64,000 nucleotides of DNA from Paucidesulfovibrio gracilis DSM 16080 (GCF_900167125.1 NZ_FUYC01000011.1:16236-80235); one strand, 5' to 3'; counted from the first letter of the stretch, positions 38,200 through 48,707 are shown. Notes: a model not told the origin generated them from the letters alone. Numbers and translations are program-made.

Positions 38200-40281
38200 A
38201 TGGGCGCGCAAATTGTGCTGACCGACTACCACGCCGACACCGGGGCGCAACTTGCCCGCGCCCTGACGCAATGCGGACAGCGCGTCCGGACCGCGCCCCG
38301 GCTGGACACGGCGGCCCACTGCGGCCCGCGGACTCCGGACCTGGTCTTCTGTCCTGCCCTCCCCCTGGAGCGGCTCCAACACATATCGCGCTTCACCGCG
38401 GCCTTTCCCACGGTCCCTCTGCTGCTCACCACGGCCACGCCCGGCACGAAATACACGGAGCAGGCCATGCGGGCCGGTGCGTTTCATGTGCTGCCCTGGC
38501 CCGCGCCGCCCGAGACCCTGCCGCCCCTGCTGCAACTCGCCCAAAACCACGCCGCGGTGCTGCGCGAGCGGGAACGTCTGCTGGAAGAACGGCAGGAGCA
38601 GGAGCACAACCTGCACGGACTGCTGGAAGCGGTCACGGAATCCCTGCTGCTGGTTCGACGGGGCGGAACCATCCTTTATGCCAACCAGGTCTTGGCGGAC
38701 CGCCTGGGGCTGCCCCTGGCAGAGCTGAAGGATACGAATGTGGACGACCTGGGCATGAACCCGGAAATCACGGCGTACCGCCGGAAACAGGCTGACCAGG
38801 CCTACGCCTCGGGACAAGCCGTGCGTTTTGAGGACGAACACCGGGGCCGACGCTTTGCCATCAGCTATTACCCTCTGGCGCGGGCCGACGGATCGTACGA
38901 CCGCCTGGCCGTCTACGCCCAGGACATAACCAAAACCCACAGCGCGGTGCAGGAAAAGGAACGGGTGCTCGGCGACCTCAAAGCGGCCTTTCGGAGCATC
39001 TCGGAAGCCATCGTCACCCTGGACCGCGACCTCAAGGTTCGGCGGGTGAATGAGGCGGCCCTCCAGTGGCCCGGCGGCCCAGGATTCCGTCGGGGTCGCG
39101 ACCTTACAACCTCGGACCATCCCCTGGCCCGCATCTGCGTCCAGCTCGCCCGCACGGTGCTGGCCACGTCCGGCCCGGTGCGGGACCACCGACGGGAACT
39201 GTCCCGGAGGGAACGGGAGGGCGGACAGGGCCGAGTGGTCACGATCAACGCCTCCCCCCTGCTGGACGAAGCCGGTCAAAACCTGGGGGCGGTGCTTGTG
39301 CTGCGCGACATCACCCGGATCACGCAGCTGGAACAACGCCTGGGCGAACGCGGGGAGTTTCACGGCATGGTGGGGTCAGGTCCGGCCATGCGCCGAATCT
39401 TTGACGCCGTGCAACAGGTTGGTCCGGTGGACTCCACCGTACTGATCACCGGAGAATCCGGCACGGGCAAGGAATTGGTGGCCGAGGCCATCCACGCGCA
39501 AAGCCCCCGGCACCACGGTCCGCTGGTCAAGGTGAACTGCGCCGCCCTCTCGGAAAATCTGCTCAATGCGGAACTGTTCGGCCATGTCCGAGGTGCCTTC
39601 ACCGGCGCGATACGCCACAGGGCGGGACGCATCGAAACCGCCCGAAACGGCACCCTGTTTCTGGATGAAATCGGCGACATTTCTCCCGGCACACAGCGCC
39701 ATCTGCTGCGCTTTCTCGAAAGCCGGGAATACGAGCGCCTCGGAGAATCGCGCACGCGTCGCGCCGATGTTCGCGTGGTGGCCGCCACAAACACGGACCT
39801 TGCCGCCCGTGTAAGCCAGGGGCTGTTTCGGGCTGATCTCTACTACCGGCTCAAAGTCATGGAACTGCGGCTGCCCCCGTTACGGGAACGCACCGAGGAC
39901 ATCCCGACCCTGGCCCACACCTTTGCGCAACGCTTTTCCCACAGGTTCCAAAAACACGTTCACGGCCTGGACGACGGCGCCCTGCGCGCTCTGCAAGGCC
40001 ATTCCTGGCCCGGCAACGTTCGCGAACTGCGCCACGCCCTGGAGCACGCCTGCGCCCTTTGCACGGAATCCACGCTCCGGGCCGGAGACCTGCCACAGGA
40101 TATTCTTTCGGGCAAAGCGCCCCTTTCGGACCACACGCCCCGGGACAATGCCCGGGAAAGACGACGCATCCTCGACACCTTGAAAAAAAACCACTGGAAC
40201 AAATCCACGGCAGCCCGGATGCTGGGCATCAGCCGCACCACGTTATATAAACGGTTGCGGGATTATGGAATTTCCACGTAA
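38200..40281 (+). CDS. Sigma-54-dependent activator with degenerate receiver and two PAS domains
   Basis: 693-aa regulator. Order: a receiver-like domain (about 1-115) without phospho-acceptor (DLVFCPALP where receivers have an Asp) and without the conserved Lys; two PAS domains (about 145-245 and 260-385); an AAA+ domain with Walker A GESGTGKE (residue 418), GAFTGA (465) and FLDEIGD; and a Fis-type helix-turn-helix (KSTAARMLGISRTTLYKRL). It should activate sigma-54 promoters in response to a PAS-sensed cue, not to classical phosphorylation. The start follows AGAGGAG. Targets are unknown; it precedes the chemosensory cluster by 316 nt. Confidence 0.92.
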   Translation: MGAQIVLTDYHADTGAQLARALTQCGQRVRTAPRLDTAAHCGPRTPDLVFCPALPLERLQHISRFTAAFPTVPLLLTTATPGTKYTEQAMRAGAFHVLPWPAPPETLPPLLQLAQNHAAVLRERERLLEERQEQEHNLHGLLEAVTESLLLVRRGGTILYANQVLADRLGLPLAELKDTNVDDLGMNPEITAYRRKQADQAYASGQAVRFEDEHRGRRFAISYYPLARADGSYDRLAVYAQDITKTHSAVQEKERVLGDLKAAFRSISEAIVTLDRDLKVRRVNEAALQWPGGPGFRRGRDLTTSDHPLARICVQLARTVLATSGPVRDHRRELSRREREGGQGRVVTINASPLLDEAGQNLGAVLVLRDITRITQLEQRLGERGEFHGMVGSGPAMRRIFDAVQQVGPVDSTVLITGESGTGKELVAEAIHAQSPRHHGPLVKVNCAALSENLLNAELFGHVRGAFTGAIRHRAGRIETARNGTLFLDEIGDISPGTQRHLLRFLESREYERLGESRTRRADVRVVAATNTDLAARVSQGLFRADLYYRLKVMELRLPPLRERTEDIPTLAHTFAQRFSHRFQKHVHGLDDGALRALQGHSWPGNVRELRHALEHACALCTESTLRAGDLPQDILSGKAPLSDHTPRDNARERRRILDTLKKNHWNKSTAARMLGISRTTLYKRLRDYGIST

Positions 40282-40597
40282 CATCATGCGCGTTGCGGGT
40301 CTCACAAACGGTACGAGGCGCATGATTTTGCGCGATCCATGTAATAATGCGGTTTCCTTTTCTTGAAAAAATCCGTATTCAATGGGGTAAGAACCGTTTT
40401 CCCCCCTGCCGTGCACCAACATGGCATCCGGCGGGAAACAAGAAAAAAACGGCATTGATCTTGCGTTGCCTCTTGAGCAATGGCGAGATGTTGCCGATAA
40501 GCGGACCATCGGCTCCGACCTGCGGAGTACGGTCCAACCATTCAGATTTGGAATCGAGCGGCACTTGTGCGACAAGGCCGGGCAGAGGGGTGTATCA
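40282..40597. other. Region upstream of the chemosensory operon
   Basis: About 316 nt with an AT-rich part (40300-40450) and a perfect FliA-type -10 box at 40493-40500. A frame of 59 codons runs into the next gene from 40421 but has no ribosome site, so I treat it as untranslated leader. Confidence 0.5.
40493..40500 (+). promoter_or_regulatory. Candidate FliA (sigma-28) -10 element
   Basis: GCCGATAA matches the flagellar sigma-28 -10 consensus at all eight positions. The corresponding -35 is weak (TGAG at the TAAA position). It lies 98 nt before the HATPase-STAS gene, the first gene of the cheA operon, where a flagellar-class promoter would be expected. Confidence 0.45.
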
Positions 40598-41347
40598 ATG
40601 CACGTGGAGCACGATCAGGACGGAATCACGATGGAATTGCCTTCAGACCTGCGTCTTGTGGACCAGGTTGTGGAGCAGGCCCGGAAATACGTCCGGGAAC
40701 AGGGCGTGGAGCGGTCCCCCGGGTTGGGACTGATTTTGCGGGAGCTGGTGAACAACGCCATCGAACACGGCAACGCCGGGGAGCAGGACCACATGGTCAA
40801 GGTCCGGGTGGAGTCCGTGGGCGAGCTTCGCTTTCTCGTCCGGGTGGAAGACAAGGGCGAGGGGTTCGACCACAGCGCCCTGGATCTGCGCCTGTCCGAG
40901 GATCCCAACCAGGAACGCAATCGCGGCCTGCCCATGGTCAATGCCTATGCGGACGAATTGCTGTTCGAGGACAACGGATCCGTCGTGCTGGCCTACCTCA
41001 CCGTCAAACGTGAGACGCTTTTCGAGACCGACGAAGAGGACGGCGTGCAGTGTATCACCCCCACGGGCGACCTTTCCTCCTCGGTGGCCGAACCGTTTCG
41101 GTCCCTGTTGGTCAGCTGTCTGGACGAAGGGCGTACCCGGTTTCGCTTCGATCTCTCCCATGTGTCGGACATCGACTCCGTGGCCCTGTCCATTTTTGTG
41201 ATCTTTGCCAACATGGTGGCCAAGCGGGACGAGGATAATCTTCTGGAAGTGGTCAACGCCAGCGAGGACATCCGGGAAATGTTCCACCTCACCAGGCTGA
41301 GCCGCGTTTACAGCGTCATTGAAGAGGACGGGAAAGATGGGCAATGA
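40598..41347 (+). CDS. Partner-switch fusion: RsbW/SpoIIAB-like HATPase plus STAS domain
   Basis: 249-aa cytoplasmic protein. Residues about 1-135 form a GHKL ATPase of anti-sigma-kinase type: N-box LRELVNNAIEHGN, G1 box VEDKGEGFD and a G2-like NRGLPMVNAYADE. Residues about 145-245 are a STAS domain (GVQCITPTGDLSSSVAEPF, DLSHVSDIDSVALSIFVIF) that keeps a serine at the usual phosphorylation position (DIDS). Kinase and antagonist domains are normally separate proteins. The 3' end overlaps cheA by 11 nt, so the two are translationally coupled. Start: ATG after AGAGGGGTG. Confidence 0.85.
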   Translation: MHVEHDQDGITMELPSDLRLVDQVVEQARKYVREQGVERSPGLGLILRELVNNAIEHGNAGEQDHMVKVRVESVGELRFLVRVEDKGEGFDHSALDLRLSEDPNQERNRGLPMVNAYADELLFEDNGSVVLAYLTVKRETLFETDEEDGVQCITPTGDLSSSVAEPFRSLLVSCLDEGRTRFRFDLSHVSDIDSVALSIFVIFANMVAKRDEDNLLEVVNASEDIREMFHLTRLSRVYSVIEEDGKDGQ

Positions 41348-43949
41348 TCCTTCCATCGTCGAAGAATTCGTGATTGAGGCCCAGGAGCACCTCGAAAACA
41401 TCGAGGACGACTTCCTGCTGCTCGGCGGCCAGAAAGAGGCGCCGGAACCGTCGCTGATCGACAAAATTTTCCGGGCCGCGCATTCCATTAAGGGCGGTGC
41501 CGGGTTCCTCCAGTTCTCCTGCATCAGCGAGCTGGCCCACATCATGGAGACCCTGCTCTCCTCCCTGCGCTCGGGCGTAATCCCCGTCACCGACGAGATC
41601 ATCGAAGGACTGCTTGCAGGCGTGGACAAACTCAATGAACTGCTGGCAGACATCGAAAACAGCAATGATATGGACATCAGCGAGGAACACGGCCGACTCA
41701 AGACGCTGCTGGAAGGGCATATCCCCGGCCAGAGCGACCAGGAGGACGTGGCCGTGACAGACCAGGGCGGCAAGCAAACCGGCTTTGAAATAACGCCCCT
41801 GACCCTGCGGAACATTCCGAAAAATCACGAATTCATCTACGTTCTCAAGTACGACCTGGCCGAGGTCTCCAGCGAAAAGGGCGAAGGACCGCTCACGCTC
41901 ATCAAGCGCCTCTCCAGCACGGGCGAAATTCTGGAAGCCCGCCTGGAAAGCGTGGACACGGACCTGAAAAAAGGCGTCCCCGAAGGGCCGCTCTGGTACG
42001 AGCTGCTCTACTCCTCCATCATCGGCCCGGAAACCATTGAATTTGCCGTGGGCCTGCCCATGGATCGCATCACCGTGGTGGACCGCACCCAGCTCACCGC
42101 CGAGGCCGAACGTGCAGGCAGCACGGCCCTGGCCGCGCCCGAGCCGGAGGCTCCGCCGCAGGAAGCGGAACCCGCCCCCCCGGAACAACCCGCGCCCACG
42201 CCCACGCCCGCACCAGAGGAATTTCCGGCCAACATCATGGACGAACTCCAACTGCCGATCACCGAAGAAATGGTCGACCAGTTCGCCACCGAGGCCGACG
42301 AAACCCTGGACGGCGCGGAACAGGCGCTCATGGAAATTTTCGACGATCCGGACAAGGCCGAGGAGTCCCTGAACGAGGCCTTCCGCCTGATCCACAGCTT
42401 CAAGGGCAACTGCGGCCTGCTGGGATTCAAGTCCCTGGAGCGCGTCAGCCACACCATGGAAACCGTGCTGGACCATTTCAAAAGCAGCACGGTTCCCCGG
42501 CGGGAAAATGATCGCAACAGCCTCATGCGCGGACTGGATACGTTGCGCCTGGGCGTGAACGAGATCTCCAACGACGGCAAGCTGACCATGGACAGCGTGG
42601 ACGAGCTGGTGGACGAGCTGGCCGGACTGCTGCCCACCCCGGACAAACCAGAGCAGACCGGTGCCGGGACCGATGCCGGGACCGAGACCCGGCCCGCCGG
42701 GAAAAAAACACCGCCCAAGGCCAAAAAGGCCGCCCCGTTAAAAAAACTGGAACGGCGGGACATTCGCGTGGACCTGGAAAAACTGGACGTACTCATCAAC
42801 CTGGTGGGGGAACTGGTCATCGCCGAAAGCATGACCACACGCCATCCAGACCTTCAGGGCATGCACCTGGAAGGCTTTGAGCGCTCCGCCCACAATTTGC
42901 GCCGCATCATAGCCGACCTGCAGGACATCGCCATGCAGGTGCGCATGATCCCGCTCTCGCGCACCTTCCGCAAAATGATCCGGCTGGTGCACGACCTTTC
43001 TTCCAAGGCCGGGAAAAAAGTCCGGCTGGAGCTGGTGGGAGAGGATACCGAAGTGGACAAGACCGTGATCGAACAGATCGCGGACCCGCTGGTCCACATC
43101 ATCCGCAACTCCGTGGACCATGGTCTGGAGCCGCCCGAAGAACGGCTCGGCGCGGGAAAGGCCGAAACCGGCATCATCACCATCGAGGCCCGACACGAAG
43201 GCGGCGAGGTACTCATCATCGTGCGTGACGACGGACGCGGCCTCTCGCGGGAAAAAATCCTTAAAAAAGCCATGGCCAACGGGCTGATCCAAGGTGACGG
43301 ATCCAACATCCCGGACGGCGAAGTGTTCAAGATGATTTTCGAGGCTGGTTTTTCCACGGCCGAAAAAATCACAGACGTTTCCGGCCGGGGCGTGGGCATG
43401 GACGTGGTGCGCCGCAACCTGGAAAAACTCAAAGGCCGCGTGGACGTCCGCAGCAACGCGGGCAAGGGCGCGGAAGTCATGCTGCGCATCCCGCTGACCC
43501 TGGCCATCATCGAAGGCATGCTCATTCGCGTCGGCTCGGCCCAATACACCCTGCCCCTGCTCTCCATCCGGGAATCCTTCCGGCCCGAGCCGAAAATGGT
43601 CACCATGACCATGGACGGCCAAGAAGTGGTCAAAGTGCGCGACGACATGATCCCGGTGGTACGATTGCACGAATTGTATAAAACGGAACCCGATGTACAC
43701 GACCTGGAAAAGGGCATTCTGGTCATCGTGGACTCGGGCAATAAGAACGTCTGCATCTTCTGCGACGAGATCCTGGGCCAGCATCAGACCGTGATCAAGG
43801 GCTTGCCGAGCTATCTCGGCAATGCACGGGGACTCTCCGGCTGCACCATTCTGGGCAACGGCGAGGTAAGTCTGATTCTGGACGTAGGCTCCCTCATCGA
43901 CATGGCCGAAGGACGCGGGGCCATGGACGCGGTTTCGTCCGAGGGCTAA
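41337..43949 (+). CDS. cheA: Chemotaxis histidine kinase CheA with two Hpt domains
   Basis: 870-aa kinase. Hpt1 carries His49 (FRAAHSIKGGAGFLQF), a linker domain follows, then a Pro/Ala-rich stretch, Hpt2 with His353 (LIHSFKGNCGLLGF), the dimerisation helices, an HATPase domain (HIIRNSVDHGLEPPEERL, ISDVSGRGVGMDVV-type G boxes) and a C-terminal CheW-like regulatory domain. Two Hpts allow phosphotransfer to more than one kind of receiver, matching the CheB, CheY-like and hybrid-kinase receivers in the cluster. The start chosen overlaps the preceding gene. Confidence 0.94.
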   Translation: MGNDPSIVEEFVIEAQEHLENIEDDFLLLGGQKEAPEPSLIDKIFRAAHSIKGGAGFLQFSCISELAHIMETLLSSLRSGVIPVTDEIIEGLLAGVDKLNELLADIENSNDMDISEEHGRLKTLLEGHIPGQSDQEDVAVTDQGGKQTGFEITPLTLRNIPKNHEFIYVLKYDLAEVSSEKGEGPLTLIKRLSSTGEILEARLESVDTDLKKGVPEGPLWYELLYSSIIGPETIEFAVGLPMDRITVVDRTQLTAEAERAGSTALAAPEPEAPPQEAEPAPPEQPAPTPTPAPEEFPANIMDELQLPITEEMVDQFATEADETLDGAEQALMEIFDDPDKAEESLNEAFRLIHSFKGNCGLLGFKSLERVSHTMETVLDHFKSSTVPRRENDRNSLMRGLDTLRLGVNEISNDGKLTMDSVDELVDELAGLLPTPDKPEQTGAGTDAGTETRPAGKKTPPKAKKAAPLKKLERRDIRVDLEKLDVLINLVGELVIAESMTTRHPDLQGMHLEGFERSAHNLRRIIADLQDIAMQVRMIPLSRTFRKMIRLVHDLSSKAGKKVRLELVGEDTEVDKTVIEQIADPLVHIIRNSVDHGLEPPEERLGAGKAETGIITIEARHEGGEVLIIVRDDGRGLSREKILKKAMANGLIQGDGSNIPDGEVFKMIFEAGFSTAEKITDVSGRGVGMDVVRRNLEKLKGRVDVRSNAGKGAEVMLRIPLTLAIIEGMLIRVGSAQYTLPLLSIRESFRPEPKMVTMTMDGQEVVKVRDDMIPVVRLHELYKTEPDVHDLEKGILVIVDSGNKNVCIFCDEILGQHQTVIKGLPSYLGNARGLSGCTILGNGEVSLILDVGSLIDMAEGRGAMDAVSSEG

Positions 43950-44111
43950 AACGGACGAACCGCCGAGGACGGCGGACCAATCAACGCGTAACCACGACGC
44001 GGAAGCGACTCCCAACGGATCGCCGCCATGTCGTATTCCCCCGGGGAGGGGGTGAAGCCCGGCCTGAACACCACTGTCCCGCACTGGGACAAGGATTGCA
44101 CGGAGGATGCA

Positions 44112-46262
44112 ATGTTGTTCAGGAAAATCGGGCTGGGATGGAAGATCGGAACGGGATTCGCCGTGGTGCTTTGCTTCGTGCTCCTCGTGGGCGCGGTAGG
44201 CTCCCTTGGCATGACCCGCATCAAGCAGGCCGTGAACATGGCCACCGAAGCCGGGGAATTGAACCGGCTCATTGAACTGGCCCGGGTCCACGCCCGGACC
44301 TATATGACGTCCGGCGACAAAACCCACGTGGCCCAATGCGACGCCACCCTGCAACAGGTGTTCGGCGAGCTGGAAACCATGCGCGCCACAGCCGGAGCCG
44401 AAGAGGCCGAACTCTTCGACACGGCGCTCACCCATGTACGCGATTACGACCGCCTCTTTGAGGAGTACGTTGCCGAGGACAAGCTGCGGGCCGAAATGGA
44501 CTGGCAGATGGTTCTTTCCGCACGCGCCACAGTCAAGGAGGCCAAGCTGCTGCAATCCCGGCTGGAGCAGCGCGCCCTGGAATACGCCGGCGGCCCGGAC
44601 GGACCCGTGACCGCGTCCCAGGCCGGGCAGGCCACGGAAATCCTGGTGGAGCATCTCCAGGCCAGACGGCATGAAAAAAACTACATCATCCGCGAAAAGC
44701 AGGAATACCTGGACCGCGTGGCCAAGCTGGTGGCCTCCACGCAAAAACGCTGTGTCTCCTTGGAACGCCGGCTACCCGAAGCGGATCTGGAGGCTTTGGC
44801 GCGCACCGTGCGTGAGCAAACCGAGGTCTACTGGGTCAACTACCAGGCCGTGGTCCAGTCCATGCGCAAACTCAGCCGCATGGACGCGGAAATGAACCAA
44901 CTGGCCCTGGCCGCGGAACGCGCTCTGGAAGGCGTGGTTTTGTCCAAGGCCCGCACAACACAAAAAACCCAATCCCTGGCCATGTCCGCCATCATCGTGG
45001 GGTTCATCGCGGCAGTGCTCCTCGGCAGCCTCATCGCCGTGCTCATTGTGCGCTGCGTAACCAAGGGCATCGGCGCGGCCATGGACTGCCTGAGCGCCGT
45101 AAGCCGTGGCGACCTGCGTGCGGAACCGGATCAGGCCATGCTCGACCGGGGCGACCAGGTGGGCGATCTGATGCGCATGCTCCGGCACACCATCACGGCC
45201 CAGCGCCGCAAGGAAGAACTGGCCGAAGCCATTGCCGAAGGCGATCTCACCCACGACATGGAACCGGCATCCGAAAGCGACCAGCTCGGCAAGGCGCTGC
45301 AACGCATGACCGAGGGACTGCGCTCCATTCTCGGCACGGTGCAGGCCGCAGCCCTGCGTATTGCCTCGGGCGCGCGGCAGGTTTCCGACTCCAGCGGCGC
45401 CCTCTCCCAAGGGGCAACGGAACAGGCCGGATCCCTGGAGGAAATCTCCAGCTCCATGATGGAAATCAACTCCCAGACCAAAAACAATGCGGACAACGCA
45501 GCCCTGGCCAGCGACGTGGTCATCCAGGCCCGCGACAAGGCCCGGGAGGGTGCGGACCACATGGGCCGCATGACCGAAGCCATGGAAGAAATCGAAGAGT
45601 CCAGCCAGTCCATCGGGCGAATCATCAAGGTCATTGACGAAATCGCGTTCCAAACCAATCTGCTGGCCCTGAACGCGGCCGTGGAAGCAGCCCGCGCCGG
45701 AAAGCACGGCCAGGGATTCGCCGTGGTGGCGGACGAAGTGCGCAATCTTGCCGGACGAAGCGCCAAGGCCGCCCAGGAGACCGCCCAACTCATCGAAGGC
45801 TCGGTTTCACGCGTGCGCATCGGCAGTGAAATCGCAGGACAGACTGCCGAGGCCTTGGAAGGCATTGTCACGGACGTGGGGCGCGCAGCCGAACTCGTGG
45901 CGGAAATCGCGGCGGCTTCCGGAGAACAGGCCGAAGGCGTGGCCCAGGTAAACCTGGGATTGCAACAGGTGGAACAGGTGACCCACCAAAATACCGTCAG
46001 TTCCGAACAGACTGCCGAAGCCGCGTCCCATCTCTCCAACCAGGCGGCGGACCTGCACGGCCTGCTCGATGGATTCCGGCTTGAGGAGCAGAGTTCCAAT
46101 CACGATTCTCCAATGTACGCGCTGCCCTCCCCTGCGTCTCCCCCCCGGAAGGCCGATCCGGGCGCGGCAGATAATAACCGCAAAAACACCAGTATTTCAG
46201 GCGTGCAAGCTCGCCCTGAAGAAATCATTTCCCTGGATGAGGGAGATTTCGGTCGCTATTGA
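44112..46262 (+). CDS. Methyl-accepting chemotaxis protein with helical sensor and DFGRY tail
   Basis: 716-aa receptor: TM1 (about residues 9-31), a periplasmic all-helical sensor of about 250 residues (HBM-like), TM2 (about 290-316), HAMP, and a signalling domain with the hairpin tip [20 protein letters not shown]. After a flexible Pro/Ser-rich linker the protein ends [14 protein letters not shown]; the last five residues fit the x-aromatic-x-x-aromatic CheR-tethering pentapeptide. No CheW gene is adjacent. Start follows CGGAGGATGC; an earlier frame lacks a site. Confidence 0.93.
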   Translation: MLFRKIGLGWKIGTGFAVVLCFVLLVGAVGSLGMTRIKQAVNMATEAGELNRLIELARVHARTYMTSGDKTHVAQCDATLQQVFGELETMRATAGAEEAELFDTALTHVRDYDRLFEEYVAEDKLRAEMDWQMVLSARATVKEAKLLQSRLEQRALEYAGGPDGPVTASQAGQATEILVEHLQARRHEKNYIIREKQEYLDRVAKLVASTQKRCVSLERRLPEADLEALARTVREQTEVYWVNYQAVVQSMRKLSRMDAEMNQLALAAERALEGVVLSKARTTQKTQSLAMSAIIVGFIAAVLLGSLIAVLIVRCVTKGIGAAMDCLSAVSRGDLRAEPDQAMLDRGDQVGDLMRMLRHTITAQRRKEELAEAIAEGDLTHDMEPASESDQLGKALQRMTEGLRSILGTVQAAALRIASGARQVSDSSGALSQGATEQAGSLEEISSSMMEINSQTKNNADNAALASDVVIQARDKAREGADHMGRMTEAMEEIEESSQSIGRIIKVIDEIAFQTNLLALNAAVEAARAGKHGQGFAVVADEVRNLAGRSAKAAQETAQLIEGSVSRVRIGSEIAGQTAEALEGIVTDVGRAAELVAEIAAASGEQAEGVAQVNLGLQQVEQVTHQNTVSSEQTAEAASHLSNQAADLHGLLDGFRLEEQSSNHDSPMYALPSPASPPRKADPGAADNNRKNTSISGVQARPEEIISLDEGDFGRY

Positions 46263-46282
46263 TCCTGATTATGATATACATT

Positions 46283-46327
46283 GGCTTCCAGGCTTCCGTT
46301 CCGAATCAGGACGAAAACCTGGAAGCC
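46283..46327 (+). terminator. Hairpin between the two MCP genes
   Basis: Perfect 10-bp arms GGCTTCCAGG/CCTGGAAGCC around a 25-nt loop, 20 nt past the first MCP. No T tract, so it may only reduce read-through or protect the mRNA. Confidence 0.45.
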
Positions 46328-46425
46328 GATCATCACGCCCAGGCGATCCCGGCCCGGCGGTGTTGTGATGTCGGCGTCTATTTTTCGTTAAAAACCCGCA
46401 TCGGGGCACACAGCACGGAGGGATT

Positions 46426-48651
46426 ATGCGGTTCACCAAAGGGATTCAGTTCAAAATAGCCACATGGACGGGCATTGCCCTGCTCGGGGTAAGCGTGGCC
46501 CTTACGGGTTTCGCCTCCCTGTCCATGTTTGACCAGCAGGTCCAAGGCTCCCGGGACCAGGCCATGAGCATTGCCAAGGAATACGCCAGCCGCGTGGAAT
46601 CCGAACTGCTCGCCCCGCTGAACATGGCGCAATCCCTGGCCGACGCCTTTGCCGCCATCAAGGAGGATAACCTCGCCACCAGCCGCGAGGAAGTCTCGCG
46701 CATGCTCCGCAGCGTGCTGCAAAGGCACCCGGAGCTTCAAGGCGTGTATACGCTCTGGGAGCCGGACGCCTTTGACGGGCAGGACCAAATGTTCGTCAAC
46801 GCCCCGGCTCATGATGAGACCGGGCGGTTCATGGCCTACTGGAACCGCGTGGGTGGCAGCCTGGCCACGGAACCGCTCTACGGCTACGACGACCCCAAGG
46901 ACGGCGGCTACTACCTGAATCCCCGACGCACGGGCAAGCCCGCCGTGGTGGACCCGATTCCCTTCGTGGCGCAGGGGCGTGAAGTCCTGTTGGTTTCCGT
47001 GACCGCGCCCATTATGTACAACGGCGCCTTCCACGGCATCGTGGGTGTGGACGTGACCGTGGAACGCCTCGCCGCCATGGCGGAAGAAGCTGATTTCTTT
47101 GAAGGCACAGGCGTCCTGGCCATCATTTCCAACAACGGCACCCTGGCCGGGGTCACCGGCCAGCCCGACCTGACCGGCAAGAACGCCAAAGCCCTGCATG
47201 AGGACTTTGATGAAGACATCAAAAGCGTGCAGGCTGGCAAAATCCGCAACGAATTCATGGACGACGTGCTGGAAATTTTCTACCCCGTCAAAATCGGCAC
47301 GGGCAGCCCCTGGGCCGTCAACCTGCTGGCCGACGACAGCGTGGTGGTGGCCCGGGCCTGGGCCATGGCCTGGAAGATGATCTGGGTCGGCCTGGGACTG
47401 CTGCTCGTGGCCGTGGGCGTAATCTGGTGGCTGGCGGGCATATTGGCTCGCCCTGTCAAATACATCTCCCGCAGCGCGGAACTGGCCGCCATCGGCGATG
47501 TGGACATGAAGGAGCTGGATCGTAACGCCCGCGACCGCATGCTCAAGCGTGGGGACGAACTGGGCGAGGCCGGCCGCGCCTTCGCCTCCATGGTGGACTA
47601 TTTCCGCGACAAGGCCCAGGCCGCAAAAAAAATCGCAGACGGCGACCTGACCGTGGAAATCCACCCCGCTTCCCCCAAGGACGAACTGGGCAACGCCCTG
47701 GAGCGCATGGTCCATTCCCTGAACGGTGCCATGGGCGAAATCCAGACCGCAGCCGCACAAGTTGCCGCCGGGTCGAGCGAGGTGTCCGACTCCAGCCAGT
47801 CCATGTCCCAGGGAGCCACGGAACAGGCTTCCTCGCTGGAGGAAATCACCAGCTCCCTTACGGAGATCAACTCCCAAACCAAAACCAACGCGGAAAACGC
47901 GGCCCAGGCCAGCCGCCTCTCCGACCATGCCAAAACCGCAGCCACCCAGGGTGAGGAACACATGGGCAGACTCACGGAGGCCATGGGCGAAATCAACGAA
48001 TCCAGCCAGTCCATCGGCAAAATCATCAAGGTCATTGATGAAATCGCCTTCCAAACCAACCTGCTGGCCCTGAACGCGGCCGTGGAAGCGGCCCGCGCCG
48101 GAAAGCACGGCAAGGGATTCGCAGTGGTGGCCGAAGAAGTGCGGACCCTGGCCTCGCGCAGCGCCAAGGCTGCCCAGGAAACAGCCCAGCTCATCGAAGG
48201 CTCGGCCGACCGCGTGGCCACGGGCGGTAAAATCGCCCAGGAAACCGCCGAAGCCCTGACCAAAATCGTGGAGAACGTGACCAAATCCGCGGACCTGGTA
48301 CAGGAAATCGCGGCCGCATCCAATGAGCAGGCCGAAGGCGTGGCCCAGGTGAACCAGGGGCTGCACCAAGTGGAAACCGTGGTGCAGCGCAGCACGGCCA
48401 CAGCTGAAGAAACCGCGTCCGCAGCCGAGGAACTTTCCTCGCAGTCCGCCACGTTGCGGGAGGTCACGGGCCGATTCCGCATCCGCCAGGAAGGAGGCGA
48501 ACGCCCCCTGCCCCAGGCGCCGAACCCGACGCCCTCCCTGCCCCAGGGCAGTGGAAAGTCCGACTCCCCGGTGGACTCCTGGGGTGACGACGGCGGCATG
48601 GTGGATCCCGAAGAAACCATCTCGCTGGACGACGACTTCGGGAAGTATTAA
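46426..48651 (+). CDS. Methyl-accepting chemotaxis protein with Cache-type sensor and DFGKY tail
   Basis: 741-aa receptor: TM1 (about residues 11-33), a dCache-like periplasmic sensor ([39 protein letters not shown]), TM2 (about 319-340), HAMP and a signalling domain with the same tip as the first MCP. dCache sensors commonly bind amino acids or small carboxylates, but the ligand cannot be read. It ends [13 protein letters not shown], matching the tail of the first MCP. Start at ATG after GGAGG. Confidence 0.93.
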   Translation: MRFTKGIQFKIATWTGIALLGVSVALTGFASLSMFDQQVQGSRDQAMSIAKEYASRVESELLAPLNMAQSLADAFAAIKEDNLATSREEVSRMLRSVLQRHPELQGVYTLWEPDAFDGQDQMFVNAPAHDETGRFMAYWNRVGGSLATEPLYGYDDPKDGGYYLNPRRTGKPAVVDPIPFVAQGREVLLVSVTAPIMYNGAFHGIVGVDVTVERLAAMAEEADFFEGTGVLAIISNNGTLAGVTGQPDLTGKNAKALHEDFDEDIKSVQAGKIRNEFMDDVLEIFYPVKIGTGSPWAVNLLADDSVVVARAWAMAWKMIWVGLGLLLVAVGVIWWLAGILARPVKYISRSAELAAIGDVDMKELDRNARDRMLKRGDELGEAGRAFASMVDYFRDKAQAAKKIADGDLTVEIHPASPKDELGNALERMVHSLNGAMGEIQTAAAQVAAGSSEVSDSSQSMSQGATEQASSLEEITSSLTEINSQTKTNAENAAQASRLSDHAKTAATQGEEHMGRLTEAMGEINESSQSIGKIIKVIDEIAFQTNLLALNAAVEAARAGKHGKGFAVVAEEVRTLASRSAKAAQETAQLIEGSADRVATGGKIAQETAEALTKIVENVTKSADLVQEIAAASNEQAEGVAQVNQGLHQVETVVQRSTATAEETASAAEELSSQSATLREVTGRFRIRQEGGERPLPQAPNPTPSLPQGSGKSDSPVDSWGDDGGMVDPEETISLDDDFGKY

Positions 48652-48665
48652 GAATAAGAAACAAT

Positions 48666-48694
48666 GGCGGGGTCTCCCCTTTGGAAACCCCGCC
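48666..48694 (+). terminator. Hairpin after the second MCP
   Basis: 8-bp arms GGCGGGGT/ACCCCGCC with a 13-nt loop, just past the MCP stop and before the cheD-like start. It has no T run and lies in an apparent operon, so it may be a differential-stability element. Confidence 0.4.
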
Positions 48695-48707
48695 GTGGAC
48701 AAACGGC

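Noticed and set aside
40421..40597. N-terminal extension of the HATPase-STAS protein by 59 residues
   Set aside because: No ribosome site at 40421, sequence unlike the family, and it contains the candidate FliA -10 box; the internal ATG at 40598 is well placed.
44028..44111. Cyclic di-GMP riboswitch upstream of the first MCP
   Set aside because: There is a small GTCCC/GGGAC hairpin, but the conserved GEMM core and tetraloop motifs are missing.
42738..44744. 668-codon minus-strand frame across the cheA/MCP junction
   Set aside because: Spans two real genes in antisense and lacks a ribosome site or domain.
46378..48702. 774-codon frame opposite the second MCP
   Set aside because: Antisense shadow with Phe/Gly/His-rich low complexity; the MCP frame has all expected motifs.
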